From: Ligilactobacillus ruminis DSM 20403 = NBRC 102161
Lineage (GTDB): Bacteria > Bacillota > Bacilli > Lactobacillales > Lactobacillaceae
Assembly (NCBI RefSeq): GCF_900113455.1
Contig: NZ_FOPI01000015.1
Location: forward strand, 1 to 58,771
DNA length: 58,771 nucleotides
Reading direction: 5' to 3'
A program made the translations under genes and the position numbers. Below the pieces are notes generated by a model that did no database searches, was not told the DNA's origin, and saw nothing but the letters and a program-made list of their open reading frames with translations. Below are positions 25,716 through 32,180 of the stretch, piece after piece (the first letter of the stretch is position 1; each line of letters starts with the position of its first letter).

Positions 25716-26036
25716 TTAATCCTTCCCGTTCATGATCCGTTTAATCATTTCTCTATCTTCATCAGAAAGCGGCTGGCCACGCCAAGTCATAATTATATCG
25801 TTGTCATCTAAAGCAACTTTTGAATTATCTTTCTTGCTTCGCGTATTAGTTCGCCCTAGTAGGTAATCAACCGAAACATCAAAATAATCTGCTACCTTAT
25901 TTAATTTATCAACAGAAGGGGATTGCTTATTCCATTTAGAAATTGAACCGTTCCCAAAGCCTAGGGTTCTTTCAAGCTCCGCGACTGAAATTTTCTTTTT
26001 CACCGCCAAATCTTTAATAACGTCACGTAATCCCAT
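25716..26036 (-). CDS. XRE-family repressor (first of two paralogues)
   Basis: The 106-residue protein has the helix-turn-helix ISVAELERTLGFGNGSISKWNKQSPSV, then YFDVSVDYLLGRT and the tail TWRGQPLSDEDREMIKRIM. It resembles its downstream neighbour and also the rightward cro-like protein (GNGSISKWN versus PNGSISKWN). It is the first gene of the leftward arm, reading away from the divergent control region, so it is the best candidate for the CI/Stl-like repressor of the element. Confidence 0.9.
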   Translation of the reverse strand: MGLRDVIKDLAVKKKISVAELERTLGFGNGSISKWNKQSPSVDKLNKVADYFDVSVDYLLGRTNTRSKKDNSKVALDDNDIIMTWRGQPLSDEDREMIKRIMNGKD

Positions 26037-26057
26037 AACTCATCACCTCACACTGAT

Positions 26058-26190
26058 AATAATCTAATAAATATTTAGAAAAGCCTTGCGTTTAGTCTAA
26101 TTATCTAATATACTAAAAACATCATAAAGCGAACATAGAGCGGTAAGACTGAGGCCGTATGGCATTTCTATACCCTCATAATAGATTATT
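26058..26190. promoter_or_regulatory. divergent control region with repeated operator-like sites
   Basis: Between the leftward repressor and the rightward cro-like gene the related words ATAATCTAAT (26058-26067), ATTATCTAAT (26100-26109) and, inverted, AATAATCTAT (from 26181-26190) occur, with AGTCTAAT overlapping the second. Three related sites in a divergent repressor-cro spacer suggest a CI/Cro-type switch. Which promoter each controls cannot be read with confidence. Confidence 0.5.
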
Positions 26191-26244
26191 GGCGGTTATC
26201 AGTCAACGTTTTTGTTTCGTTATAGACGATTGGAGGTGTTTTTT

Positions 26245-26448
26245 GTGGAAATATATAATGCTGTGAAAGGTATTTCTTTGAAAAAAGGAATATCAATTTA
26301 TAAGCTGGAAAAAAATCTAGGATATCCCAACGGTTCAATTTCTAAATGGAATCGGCAAATTCCCAACGCTGTAAGATTGCAGGAAGTCGCGGACTATTTA
26401 GGAGTGACTAGTTCCTACATTTTAAGCCAATCTAGAAAGGAGAGATAA
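26245..26448 (+). CDS. Cro-like XRE-family regulator
   Basis: The 67-residue protein is a single helix-turn-helix domain (ISIYKLEKNLGYPNGSISKWNRQIPNAVRLQEVADYLGVTSSYIL). I choose GTG at 26245, which follows GGAGGTG with 6 nt between; the frame is open further upstream but has no site there. It is the first rightward gene, divergent from the repressors, and its recognition region resembles theirs, so it probably binds the same operators. Confidence 0.85.
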   Translation: MEIYNAVKGISLKKGISIYKLEKNLGYPNGSISKWNRQIPNAVRLQEVADYLGVTSSYILSQSRKER

Positions 26449-26450
26449 AC

Positions 26451-26729
26451 ATGAATGAACCGTTACAGGTAATGCTAACACCGGAACAAGATGCAGCCTT
26501 GCGAGGGTATTTCTATCAGGTCGCAAAGGAAGAAATAGAACGGGTAAGGCATGATGAAAAGCTTGAAATGTTGGTGTATACGCGTAAGAACTTAGCCGCG
26601 GCTTGCGGTTGTTCCCCTAGCCTAATTGATACATGGCAAAAAATGGGGCTTAGGGCATCCGTCATTAACGGACGAAGTTATTACACGAAGAAGGATATAG
26701 CTGAATTCTTTGCAAAATACCGAATTTAA
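26451..26729 (+). CDS. xis: excisionase-like helix-turn-helix protein
   Basis: The 92-residue protein has an N-terminal helical part and a C-terminal MerR/excisionase-type winged helix (VYTRKNLAAACGCSPSLIDTWQKMGLRASVINGRSYYTKKDIAEFF). It starts 2 nt after the cro-like gene, following AAAGGAGAG, so the two are co-translated. Proteins of this type in phage-like islands direct excision or act as regulators. The xis symbol is an inference from position and fold. Confidence 0.7.
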   Translation: MNEPLQVMLTPEQDAALRGYFYQVAKEEIERVRHDEKLEMLVYTRKNLAAACGCSPSLIDTWQKMGLRASVINGRSYYTKKDIAEFFAKYRI

Positions 26730-26765
26730 AAAAGGCATATCGGTAAATGTGGAACCGATACGCCT
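26726..26765 (-). terminator. hairpin oriented as a leftward terminator after the xis-like gene
   Basis: AGGC-TATCGGT and ACCGATA-GCCT pair, with an A-run on the left (T-run on the minus strand). On the plus strand it is followed by A-residues, so it would mainly stop leftward transcription entering the xis-cro genes. Confidence 0.5.
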
Positions 26766-26777
26766 AAAAAAATGAGC

Positions 26778-26796
26778 TTGCGCGCTCTGATATTTA
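26778..26796 (+). repeat. element-internal repeat, copy B
   Basis: TTGCGCGCTCTGATATTTA again, here 34 bp upstream of a rightward small gene. GAGC and GCGCTC at its edge can fold back on each other. Confidence 0.8.
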
Positions 26797-26829
26797 TCAG
26801 TAACCCCAGAACCAAGAAAGGAATTACCA

Positions 26830-27030
26830 ATGACTATTTATATTATAACATCTAGCGAAGGTCGCGTATATAAAGAAATTAAGCATGAATTGGAAAAGGC
26901 AGGCTATCATACAAAAACCCTTCTAGCCGAGGTCCCTCAACCGGTTTTAGTAGGCTTTGTATCAGGTCGGCTGACTACATTCACCTTAAAAAAGCTGTTA
27001 GAAGCAAGCGTAAAAGGTGGATGCTTATGA
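26830..27030 (+). CDS. small protein of unknown function, coupled to the primase
   Basis: The 66-residue protein starts MTIYIITSSEGRVYKEIKHEL and has an alternating beta-alpha pattern with no motif I recognise. AAGAAAGGAA precedes the ATG. Its stop codon overlaps the primase start as ATGA, which indicates translational coupling and supports that the gene is real. Confidence 0.65.
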   Translation: MTIYIITSSEGRVYKEIKHELEKAGYHTKTLLAEVPQPVLVGFVSGRLTTFTLKKLLEASVKGGCL

Positions 27031-27965
27031 TCTATATACAGCACGGATTAAACACAAACCAAATGCAGGCAACAGGGCAAGGTTTTACGGCTTTTCTATA
27101 TAACTATCATCCCCGAAGAATTACAATAACCGCCAATAACAGGGATACAGTTAAGCGCGGCTTAGATTATGCAATATCGGGCACAATTGATGGCCACACG
27201 CGAAGCAATGCTAGTATAAAAGCCCGGGACGTGCTAGCGGTGGATCTTGATTATATATCACCAGAATTAACGGACGTAACCATTTACCACGAATTAGAGA
27301 AGGCTCTAAGTCAAAGTAACTGGTATCTATACCCCACCGCTACAAACGGGCTAGGGCGGAACAGATACCGCCTGATTGTCATGCTAGAAGCCCCGATAAC
27401 ATCCCCCGAGGATTACAGCGCCTTAGTAAGCTTGATAACTCACGGACTAGGACGCGCGGGAATTATAACCGCCAAAGATGGTTCTAATGCAACATGGGGG
27501 CAATTATTTGGAACCCCAGTTATTAATCAGTTCTATCCGCCTAATTTGCCGCTAATACGTAAGCATGATGGATTAGCATATCCAACGGACAAGAAAACAA
27601 TGCAAATTGTCAGAAATATATTAAAGCAGGAATACAACGAAAACCCTACACCGGGAATTGTTGCCCCCGTGCTACCTAAAACACGCGGAGCATACAAAAA
27701 CCCGCGCCCGCAGTCGGCGGGTTTGACCTATACAGGGCGCCTATTATCGGAATTCGCAAACGGAATTACTGAAGGTGCGCGTAATAATAAGCTATTTGAG
27801 TTAGTAGTTTATTCCTTGTCGCAAGGGATGGATGTTGCGGCGATCTGGAAACTGGTTCAAGGATTTAATTCATGTTTTGTTTACCCTAGCATTGACGGAA
27901 GAGAGCTAACAGCGCTATTTAGAAGCGCAATGAATACAAGAAGGAAGGATTTAAACAATGATTGA
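27027..27965 (+). CDS. pri: replication primase (prim-pol type with PriCT-like C-terminus)
   Basis: The 312-residue protein has DVLAVDLDYI with Asp73 and Asp75 as a likely catalytic Asp pair. YPTATNGLGRNRYRLIVMLEAPI and WGQLFGTPVIN are pattern elements of phage and plasmid primase-polymerases. A C-terminal segment (about 238-305, GARNNKLFELVVYSLSQGMD) resembles primase C-terminal domain 1. AAAGGTGG lies 6 nt before the ATG at 27027. It overlaps the helicase gene by 8 nt. Together they would start replication at the iteron region downstream. Confidence 0.8.
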   Translation: MIYIQHGLNTNQMQATGQGFTAFLYNYHPRRITITANNRDTVKRGLDYAISGTIDGHTRSNASIKARDVLAVDLDYISPELTDVTIYHELEKALSQSNWYLYPTATNGLGRNRYRLIVMLEAPITSPEDYSALVSLITHGLGRAGIITAKDGSNATWGQLFGTPVINQFYPPNLPLIRKHDGLAYPTDKKTMQIVRNILKQEYNENPTPGIVAPVLPKTRGAYKNPRPQSAGLTYTGRLLSEFANGITEGARNNKLFELVVYSLSQGMDVAAIWKLVQGFNSCFVYPSIDGRELTALFRSAMNTRRKDLNND

Positions 27966-29637
27966 TTTTATGGAGTTACCGCCGGACATAGAACAGGGCG
28001 TGGCCACGGAATTGCCGCCAATTGATAGCGTTGATAACCTGGTGGCCAAATTGCAGGAACAACACCCCAAGACACCGCCAACACCCGCCAATCTTGCAAA
28101 ATGGCGTACTGTTGCTAAAGCAATGCAACATCAACAGGCGGAGTTGCGAAAGGCAGAGTTACAGTTAAGGGCGCCCGTTAGAAGCAAAGCTGACTTAATT
28201 CAACGCTTGACGGCGGAAGCACGATTATATAAGGCCGAACATACCAAGATAAACGATACAACAGGCAATGTTACAACACCGCGCATCCCACCCCGAGCGG
28301 TTGCCGATATTCTATTGAATAACATCAAGTTCGTTATTATTGGCAAGGACAACAAAGAGAATGCGTATAAAGCGCCGTATTTCTATGATATCGATCAAGG
28401 GATTTATGTATCATTGCAACGAGAGTTAGAGCGCCTTTGCTTGCTAGTGGAGCGTGAGTTAAACATTAAAGGCCGAAAAGAAACTATCGAATATATCCGC
28501 TTAGAAGCTCCGACCGTTGAACCAACTGAAAACCCCGCTTTGATTGTATGCAATAACGGTATTTACAACAAGGCAACAAAGCAATTAGAACCCTTTAACG
28601 ATCAGTATAAGTTCATATCAAAGATAGCAACGAACTTAAACCTTGATGCATCCGAACCTGACTTTAACGGGTGGAAACTGTCAGAATGGATAAAAGAATT
28701 ATCAGACGGTGATAAGAGCAAAGAGAAGTTAATATGGCAACTGATTGCAAGTACCGTTAACGCGAACTATGTACAGCCGTACGCTTTCTTTTTGGTTGAC
28801 AACGGACAAGGGCGGACAGGCAAAAGCACTTTTGAAACGCTGCTTAAAAATCTAGTTGGTAAGGCTAATTACTCTAGTTTGATGCTAGTTGAGTTTGAGC
28901 ATGATTTTAAGCTAGCAACGGCAATGGGGCGCGCGCTGATTATCGGGGATGACAACAACCCTAAGGACTATAACGAGAACAGCGCAAATTTTAAAAGTAT
29001 GGTTACAGGGGACGTTGTTTTAATCAACCCTAAAGGATTACCACCGTATACGGATCAAAGCACCGCTACAATCGTTCAGAGCATGAACTCTTTACCGAAG
29101 TTTAAGGATGCAACAGGCGGTACTTTGCGCCGGTTAAAGATTATCAGGTTCAATCATCAGTATCCCGATACCCCGGCAGGGCGGAAGATCAAAGATGAGT
29201 ATATCAAAGATACATCATTGCTAGAATGGGTGTTAAAGAAAGCTGTAACGATTGATATTGAGCGCCTGGAAGATACTGAAGAGAGCCGCGGCGAAGTCAG
29301 GGAGATAAAGCAACAGAGCGACCCTATAGCCTACTTCATGCAGGAGTATTTTCCAGAATTGACTAGCGCGCGCATCCCAACCGCTTTTCTGTTTAAATAC
29401 TTTCTTGCAGTGATGGCATACGAGAACAACCCTAGCCGGATTACTCAACGCGGCTTCACCGAACGACTGAAAGAAAATCTTCCCGAGGGATGGAAGTATG
29501 AGCGCAATAGTAAGTATGTTGGTGACTGGTGGGATGATAGAGACATGGACGTTTTAAACCTCTATGATCGTAAAAATGTTTATCCGTATGAACCAAAAAA
29601 ACGGTACGCATATCAAGGTTTGATTTATAAATGCTGA
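27958..29637 (+). CDS. rep: SF3-type replicative helicase / phage-plasmid DNA primase-helicase
   Basis: The 559-residue protein has an N-terminal accessory region, a D5-N-like middle part and an SF3 helicase domain. Walker A is GQGRTGKST at 283-291 and Walker B ALIIGDDNN at about 326-334. The arginine-containing segment GGTLRRLKIIRFNHQYPD (about 385-402) follows, then a C-terminal winged-helix-like part. Such helicases bind iterons and melt the origin in satellites, phages and plasmids. The origin-like region begins 5 bp after its stop, as in phage-inducible islands. Confidence 0.9.
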   Translation: MIDFMELPPDIEQGVATELPPIDSVDNLVAKLQEQHPKTPPTPANLAKWRTVAKAMQHQQAELRKAELQLRAPVRSKADLIQRLTAEARLYKAEHTKINDTTGNVTTPRIPPRAVADILLNNIKFVIIGKDNKENAYKAPYFYDIDQGIYVSLQRELERLCLLVERELNIKGRKETIEYIRLEAPTVEPTENPALIVCNNGIYNKATKQLEPFNDQYKFISKIATNLNLDASEPDFNGWKLSEWIKELSDGDKSKEKLIWQLIASTVNANYVQPYAFFLVDNGQGRTGKSTFETLLKNLVGKANYSSLMLVEFEHDFKLATAMGRALIIGDDNNPKDYNENSANFKSMVTGDVVLINPKGLPPYTDQSTATIVQSMNSLPKFKDATGGTLRRLKIIRFNHQYPDTPAGRKIKDEYIKDTSLLEWVLKKAVTIDIERLEDTEESRGEVREIKQQSDPIAYFMQEYFPELTSARIPTAFLFKYFLAVMAYENNPSRITQRGFTERLKENLPEGWKYERNSKYVGDWWDDRDMDVLNLYDRKNVYPYEPKKRYAYQGLIYKC

Positions 29638-29641
29638 ATTT

Positions 29642-29918
29642 ACCAACTATCTAGTTGGTTTATTGAAGCGCTAGTCGGTTCGCGCATTCCTTGCGAGAGT
29701 AAGGAAACCAACTATTACTGTATTATACCGACTAATATTTCTTATTCCTATATAAAGAAAAAGTATATGAAGAAAGTATGAATAACATATATACGTATAT
29801 AGGGAATAGAAAAATCTTGTTGGTTTAGGTGGTAAAAGTCGGTTCCCTTTATGTAGCAACTATTCCCGGCGCTGGCGCGTGAATTCACTTAGTCGGTATC
29901 TAGTCGGTTTTGTTGGTA
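29642..29918. other. iteron-type replication origin of the element
   Basis: Copies of TAGTCGGT/TAGTTGGT occur in both orientations. Left set: inverted at 29642, direct at 29652 and 29672, inverted at 29706 and 29727. Right set: TGTTGGTT at 29818, AGTCGGTT at 29837, TAGTCGGTA at 29890, TAGTCGGTT at 29901 and TGTTGGTA at 29911. They flank an AT-rich core (29735-29815) with ATATATACGTATAT. Two iteron clusters around an AT-rich region, directly after the helicase gene, is the arrangement known for SaPI-type origins. Confidence 0.82.
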
Positions 29919-29942
29919 TCATGCATGAAAGGTAGTGATTTA

Positions 29943-30239
29943 ATGGAAATGAGCGAAAAAGAAAAGGCAGTGTTAACTATAATCCCAACAGGAAGCGAGA
30001 AGCCGATAAAGGGGGCAATGATTTGCGAGAAAACGGGACTAAGTAAGCGCGTAATGCAAGAAACAATAGCTAATCTGATTACAAAACACCATGCAAAAAT
30101 TGGCGCAATTCGTAAGGGGAAGGAAACAGGCTATTATATTGTCCAGAATAAAGCAGATTTAGAGATGGCATTAAGACCATTGCGCGCGCAAGTAAGGCGT
30201 ATGGAAGAACGAATTAACATTTTAGAAAGTGAGAAGTGA
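29943..30239 (+). CDS. winged-helix protein of unknown role
   Basis: The 98-residue protein has a winged helix (about 5-75, KPIKGAMICEKTGLSKRVMQETIANLITKH, then GYYIV as the wing) and a C-terminal coiled segment (RRMEERINILESEK). It could be a DNA-binding regulator acting at the adjacent origin. GAAAGGTAGTG precedes the ATG at 29943. It is the first gene after the origin, followed closely by two unknown genes. Confidence 0.72.
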   Translation: MEMSEKEKAVLTIIPTGSEKPIKGAMICEKTGLSKRVMQETIANLITKHHAKIGAIRKGKETGYYIVQNKADLEMALRPLRAQVRRMEERINILESEK

Positions 30240-30244
30240 TAAAA

Positions 30245-30655
30245 ATGAACATCAAATACCCGATGTTAGTTGAACAAAGTTATAAATCCCTGAAAGAAGC
30301 AGGCTTTGAATTAACCAAAGCGGAAGTATATCGTAAAATGATTGAAGCAAATATTATAGACCGGTATGGCAAACCAACGGACGAAGCTATAAAAGAAGGA
30401 TGGGTAAAAAATTATGATGCTGATAACCCTATTCAGAAATTCAAGCAAGATTACGGCTTCCCTTTTAATGCTCTGGATGATAAGCATTACAGACTAGACG
30501 AGCAAGGAACCGTGCTTATTGACGCCCCAGGGCTAGCAATTGCGGCGGCAGCTATTCAACTTAATCCTTCATCAAGTCCGAAAGCCGTAAAAGTCGCTAA
30601 GTGTATCGAAAACGAATTACGTAAAAAGGGCTACTTAGGAGGGGATGACAAATGA
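30245..30655 (+). CDS. unknown element protein
   Basis: I do not recognise this 136-residue protein. It is mainly helical and basic at the N-terminus (MNIKYPMLVEQSYKSLKEAGFELTKAEVYRKM). The C-terminal part has DAPGLAIAAAAIQLNP. GAGAAG lies 8 nt before the ATG at 30245; an alternative GTG is 3 codons upstream. It overlaps the next gene as ATGA, which supports expression as an operon. Confidence 0.68.
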   Translation: MNIKYPMLVEQSYKSLKEAGFELTKAEVYRKMIEANIIDRYGKPTDEAIKEGWVKNYDADNPIQKFKQDYGFPFNALDDKHYRLDEQGTVLIDAPGLAIAAAAIQLNPSSSPKAVKVAKCIENELRKKGYLGGDDK

Positions 30656-30876
30656 CCGAAACTAAAAATACAGATATGGCCACCGCTAGAAAGTTAACGC
30701 GCATTGCCCAAAATCTACAAGCGCTAGTTGGAATGATGGCACTAGTGAACATAAGCGACGACGACATTAAATCGTTTTTCGTAAATCAATCATTGTCTCA
30801 GGTAATTGAGAGTTTAAGGAACTCAATTACGGACATTGAGAATTTAAGTGATGGGTTAGTGGAGTTAGATAAATAA
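30652..30876 (+). CDS. small helical element protein of unknown function
   Basis: The 74-residue protein is predicted all-helical (ARKLTRIAQNLQALVGMMALVNIS...VIESLRNSITDIENL). It has no recognised domain. The start overlaps the stop of the previous gene as ATGA, with AGGAGGGG upstream. It is the last gene before a terminator. Small proteins in this position of phage-inducible islands often interfere with a helper phage, but nothing in the sequence shows that here. Confidence 0.65.
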   Translation: MTETKNTDMATARKLTRIAQNLQALVGMMALVNISDDDIKSFFVNQSLSQVIESLRNSITDIENLSDGLVELDK

Positions 30877-30901
30877 AAAATAACTGAATAAGTTTAACTT
30901 A

Positions 30902-30932
30902 GGGGTTCTCCGGAAGTGTAGAACCCTTTTTC
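30902..30932 (+). terminator. terminator of the rightward element operon
   Basis: GGGTTCT and AGAACCC form the stem, followed by TTTTT, 27 bp after the last operon gene. Confidence 0.85.
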
Positions 30933-31045
30933 TGATCCTAAGTAATTCTTAGGGTGCGTTTCTCCGGTATGTCGCATACAAACTTAGCATTTCTTAGTGT
31001 TTTTTTACGTGTAAGGGGGGGTAGTGAAACGCGACAGAAAAGATT

Positions 31046-31075
31046 TTACCTCTGTATCTGTAAATACGGAGGTAA
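31046..31075 (+). promoter_or_regulatory. 12-bp stem that sequesters a Shine-Dalgarno
   Basis: TTACCTCTGTAT and ATACGGAGGTAA pair over 12 positions (one G-U) with a six-base loop. The right arm contains the GGAGGT that would serve the ATG at 31079, so the ribosome binding site is hidden in the folded RNA. Confidence 0.75.
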
Positions 31076-31078
31076 ATA

Positions 31079-31234
31079 ATGGCGGTACAAAGAAACACGG
31101 TAAAACCACGCGCGCCCATTGTAGGGAACGTTCAAATCCGAGGTCACTCAGTGTTACCGCAAAAATCACACGCGGAACCGTGGGGGTGCGGTGAAGCGCC
31201 GAAAGCCTATGTTAATCTCCTAACAGATATCTAG
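31079..31234 (+). CDS. 51-codon ORF with a hairpin-masked ribosome binding site
   Basis: The protein begins MAVQRNTVKPRAPIVGNVQI, has one Trp-Gly-Cys-Gly segment near residues 35-38 and ends LLTDI. I do not recognise it. A perfect GGAGGTAAATA precedes the ATG, which argues for translation, but that site is held in the stem at 31046-31075. It might be a small satellite effector or the remains of a terminase small subunit or similar gene. Evidence is limited to the frame and its signals. Confidence 0.42.
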   Translation: MAVQRNTVKPRAPIVGNVQIRGHSVLPQKSHAEPWGCGEAPKAYVNLLTDI

Positions 31235-31783
31235 GTATAAAAATTAAAAAAGTCTATGGTCGTTCTGGACGACCTTAAATTTTTAAAAGTAAGTATGATC
31301 ACTACACCACACGAACCACTAAAACAAATCACATACAGTGATATGTTTGCCTGCTTTGCTTGTCATAACCGCAAGACGAAACAAAAACAGAGAAACCCCT
31401 TGCGAGAGTGAGAACAGAGCGAACAGCAAGACCGCGCGTTCATAAAAAGAGGGGGGGACATCCCCGCCTAGCTGTTGATCCGTGCTTTCCCGCCGTCACT
31501 GTTCTAATTTTTTCGCGGGAACGTAACTAAGCGCCCTGCAAGAACGTTTAGTTAGACGGGGAATTGTTGGAAAATTTAGGAATTAAACCGCTGTAACTAT
31601 ACTAGCCCCCCTTTTTTAAAATTTTAAAAAATTCGCGCGACGTAAGACGTGGGCACTGTGTGTAGCTCTCCGCGCGGCGCGTAAGGCGGGGGGATTAACG
31701 AGTTAAAACTAATTGAGTATAATTCCATTCGCAACTCTAAAAACGCTCTAACAAGCTATTACGGGCGTATAGTGGAACCTATA
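31235..31783. other. gene-poor right arm of the element
   Basis: I find no gene with a good start site here. It contains a GGTCGT/ACGACC hairpin at 31259-31275, G-runs and C-runs (GGGGGGG at 31453, CCCCCC at 31605), an AT-palindrome TTTTTTAAAATTTTAAAAAA at about 31612, and a GC-rich palindromic segment (CCGCGCGG near 31670). Dense structure without coding suggests a packaging, transfer or RNA function. Confidence 0.5.
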
Positions 31784-31818
31784 AAAAAGCCGTCCATAAG
31801 CAGGGCGGCTTTTATTTG
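31695..31818 (+). ncRNA. candidate small RNA at the right end of the element
   Basis: A promoter (TTAACG, 17 bp, TATAAT at 31718-31723) is followed after about 60 bp of non-coding sequence by a terminator (GCCGTCC/GGGCGGC with A-run left and TTTTATTT right, 31784-31818). The predicted transcript is about 85-90 nt, from near 31730. The terminator could also stop transcripts entering the element from the right. Confidence 0.42.
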
Positions 31819-31833
31819 TATTTGGATCATTAC

Positions 31834-31850
31834 TAAATATCAGAGTGCAA
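31834..31850 (-). repeat. element-internal repeat, copy C (inverted, shortened)
   Basis: On the minus strand TTGC-ACTCTGATATTTA matches copies A and B except for a two-base deletion and one substitution. It lies just inside the right arm integrase sites. Confidence 0.65.
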
Positions 31851-31856
31851 ACATGA

Positions 31857-31907
31857 TTTTGTTATCCATTCTGTTATCTATTTTGTTATCTTTGATAGAT
31901 AACAAAT
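31857..31907. repeat. right arm-type integrase sites
   Basis: Direct copies of TTTTGTTATC are at 31857-31866, 31869-31878 (one mismatch) and 31881-31890, and an inverted copy GATAACAAAT is at 31898-31907. They match the left arm sites at 23891-23912. Confidence 0.78.
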
Positions 31908-31995
31908 AAAGTCATTTAAGATAGTCATTAACTAGTAATGTTGATATATCAACGTTTTATTGTTGTTAATGCTACTAATAGTTACATCACGGCAA

Positions 31996-32015
31996 TTCTG
32001 GTTAAATTATAACAT
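31996..32015. repeat. attR core (20-bp direct repeat)
   Basis: This is the second copy of TTCTGGTTAAATTATAACAT, 20 bp before the extended -10 of the dut promoter. One copy of this sequence joined to the two chromosomal flanks would be the empty site. Confidence 0.88.
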
Positions 32016-32032
32016 TAAACAATGAATTAATT

Positions 32033-32041
32033 TGGTAAAAT
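32033..32041 (+). promoter_or_regulatory. extended -10 promoter of dut-radA
   Basis: TGG-TAAAAT forms an extended -10 in chromosomal DNA just right of attR; no good -35 is visible. It gives a dut leader of about 130 nt. Confidence 0.55.
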
Positions 32042-32128
32042 GGAGGTATAGTTAAAAGTCAAGACGATCTTAAGACGATGTTTTTGCGGCAACCCCGCAT
32101 TGACGGTCGTTAAGAGAAGAAAAATTAC

Positions 32129-32180
32129 AAAGGAGAGCGGCGGGGAGGCTGAAACAGCCGCACCCCGTCCGAAGAGCAAA
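32129..32180 (+). promoter_or_regulatory. hairpin-spaced ribosome binding site of dut
   Basis: AAAGGAGAG (32129-32137) is 43 nt from the ATG, too far for normal use. A strong stem lies between (CGGGG-GGCTG with CAGCC-CCCCG, 32139-32169). If folded, it brings the site to about 12 nt from the start codon. The sequence immediately before the ATG (GAAGAGCAA) is only a weak site. Confidence 0.55.

Larger units (their letters stand above)
23823..32015. mobile_element. 8.2-kb integrated satellite-like element (PICI type)
   Basis: The element is bounded by a 20-bp perfect direct repeat (23823-23842 and 31996-32015). It carries int and two XRE repressors leftward, then cro-like, xis-like, unknown, primase, SF3 helicase, an iteron origin, a winged-helix protein and small genes rightward. 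There are no structural, terminase, lysis or conjugation genes. The divergent int-repressor and xis-primase-helicase-ori layout is that of Gram-positive phage-inducible chromosomal islands; an integrated plasmid-like element is the alternative. The flanks (GNAT-rpiA-pepC and dut-radA) are ordinary chromosomal genes facing away from each other. Confidence 0.87.

Noticed and set aside
31295-31411. A 38-codon frame with two CxxC-like cysteines in the right arm of the satellite
   Set aside because: The upstream AAAAGTAAGT is a poor ribosome binding site and nothing else supports translation.
23823-32015. Complete or defective prophage
   Set aside because: No head, tail, terminase, lysis or late-regulator gene is visible, and the gene content stops after replication functions.
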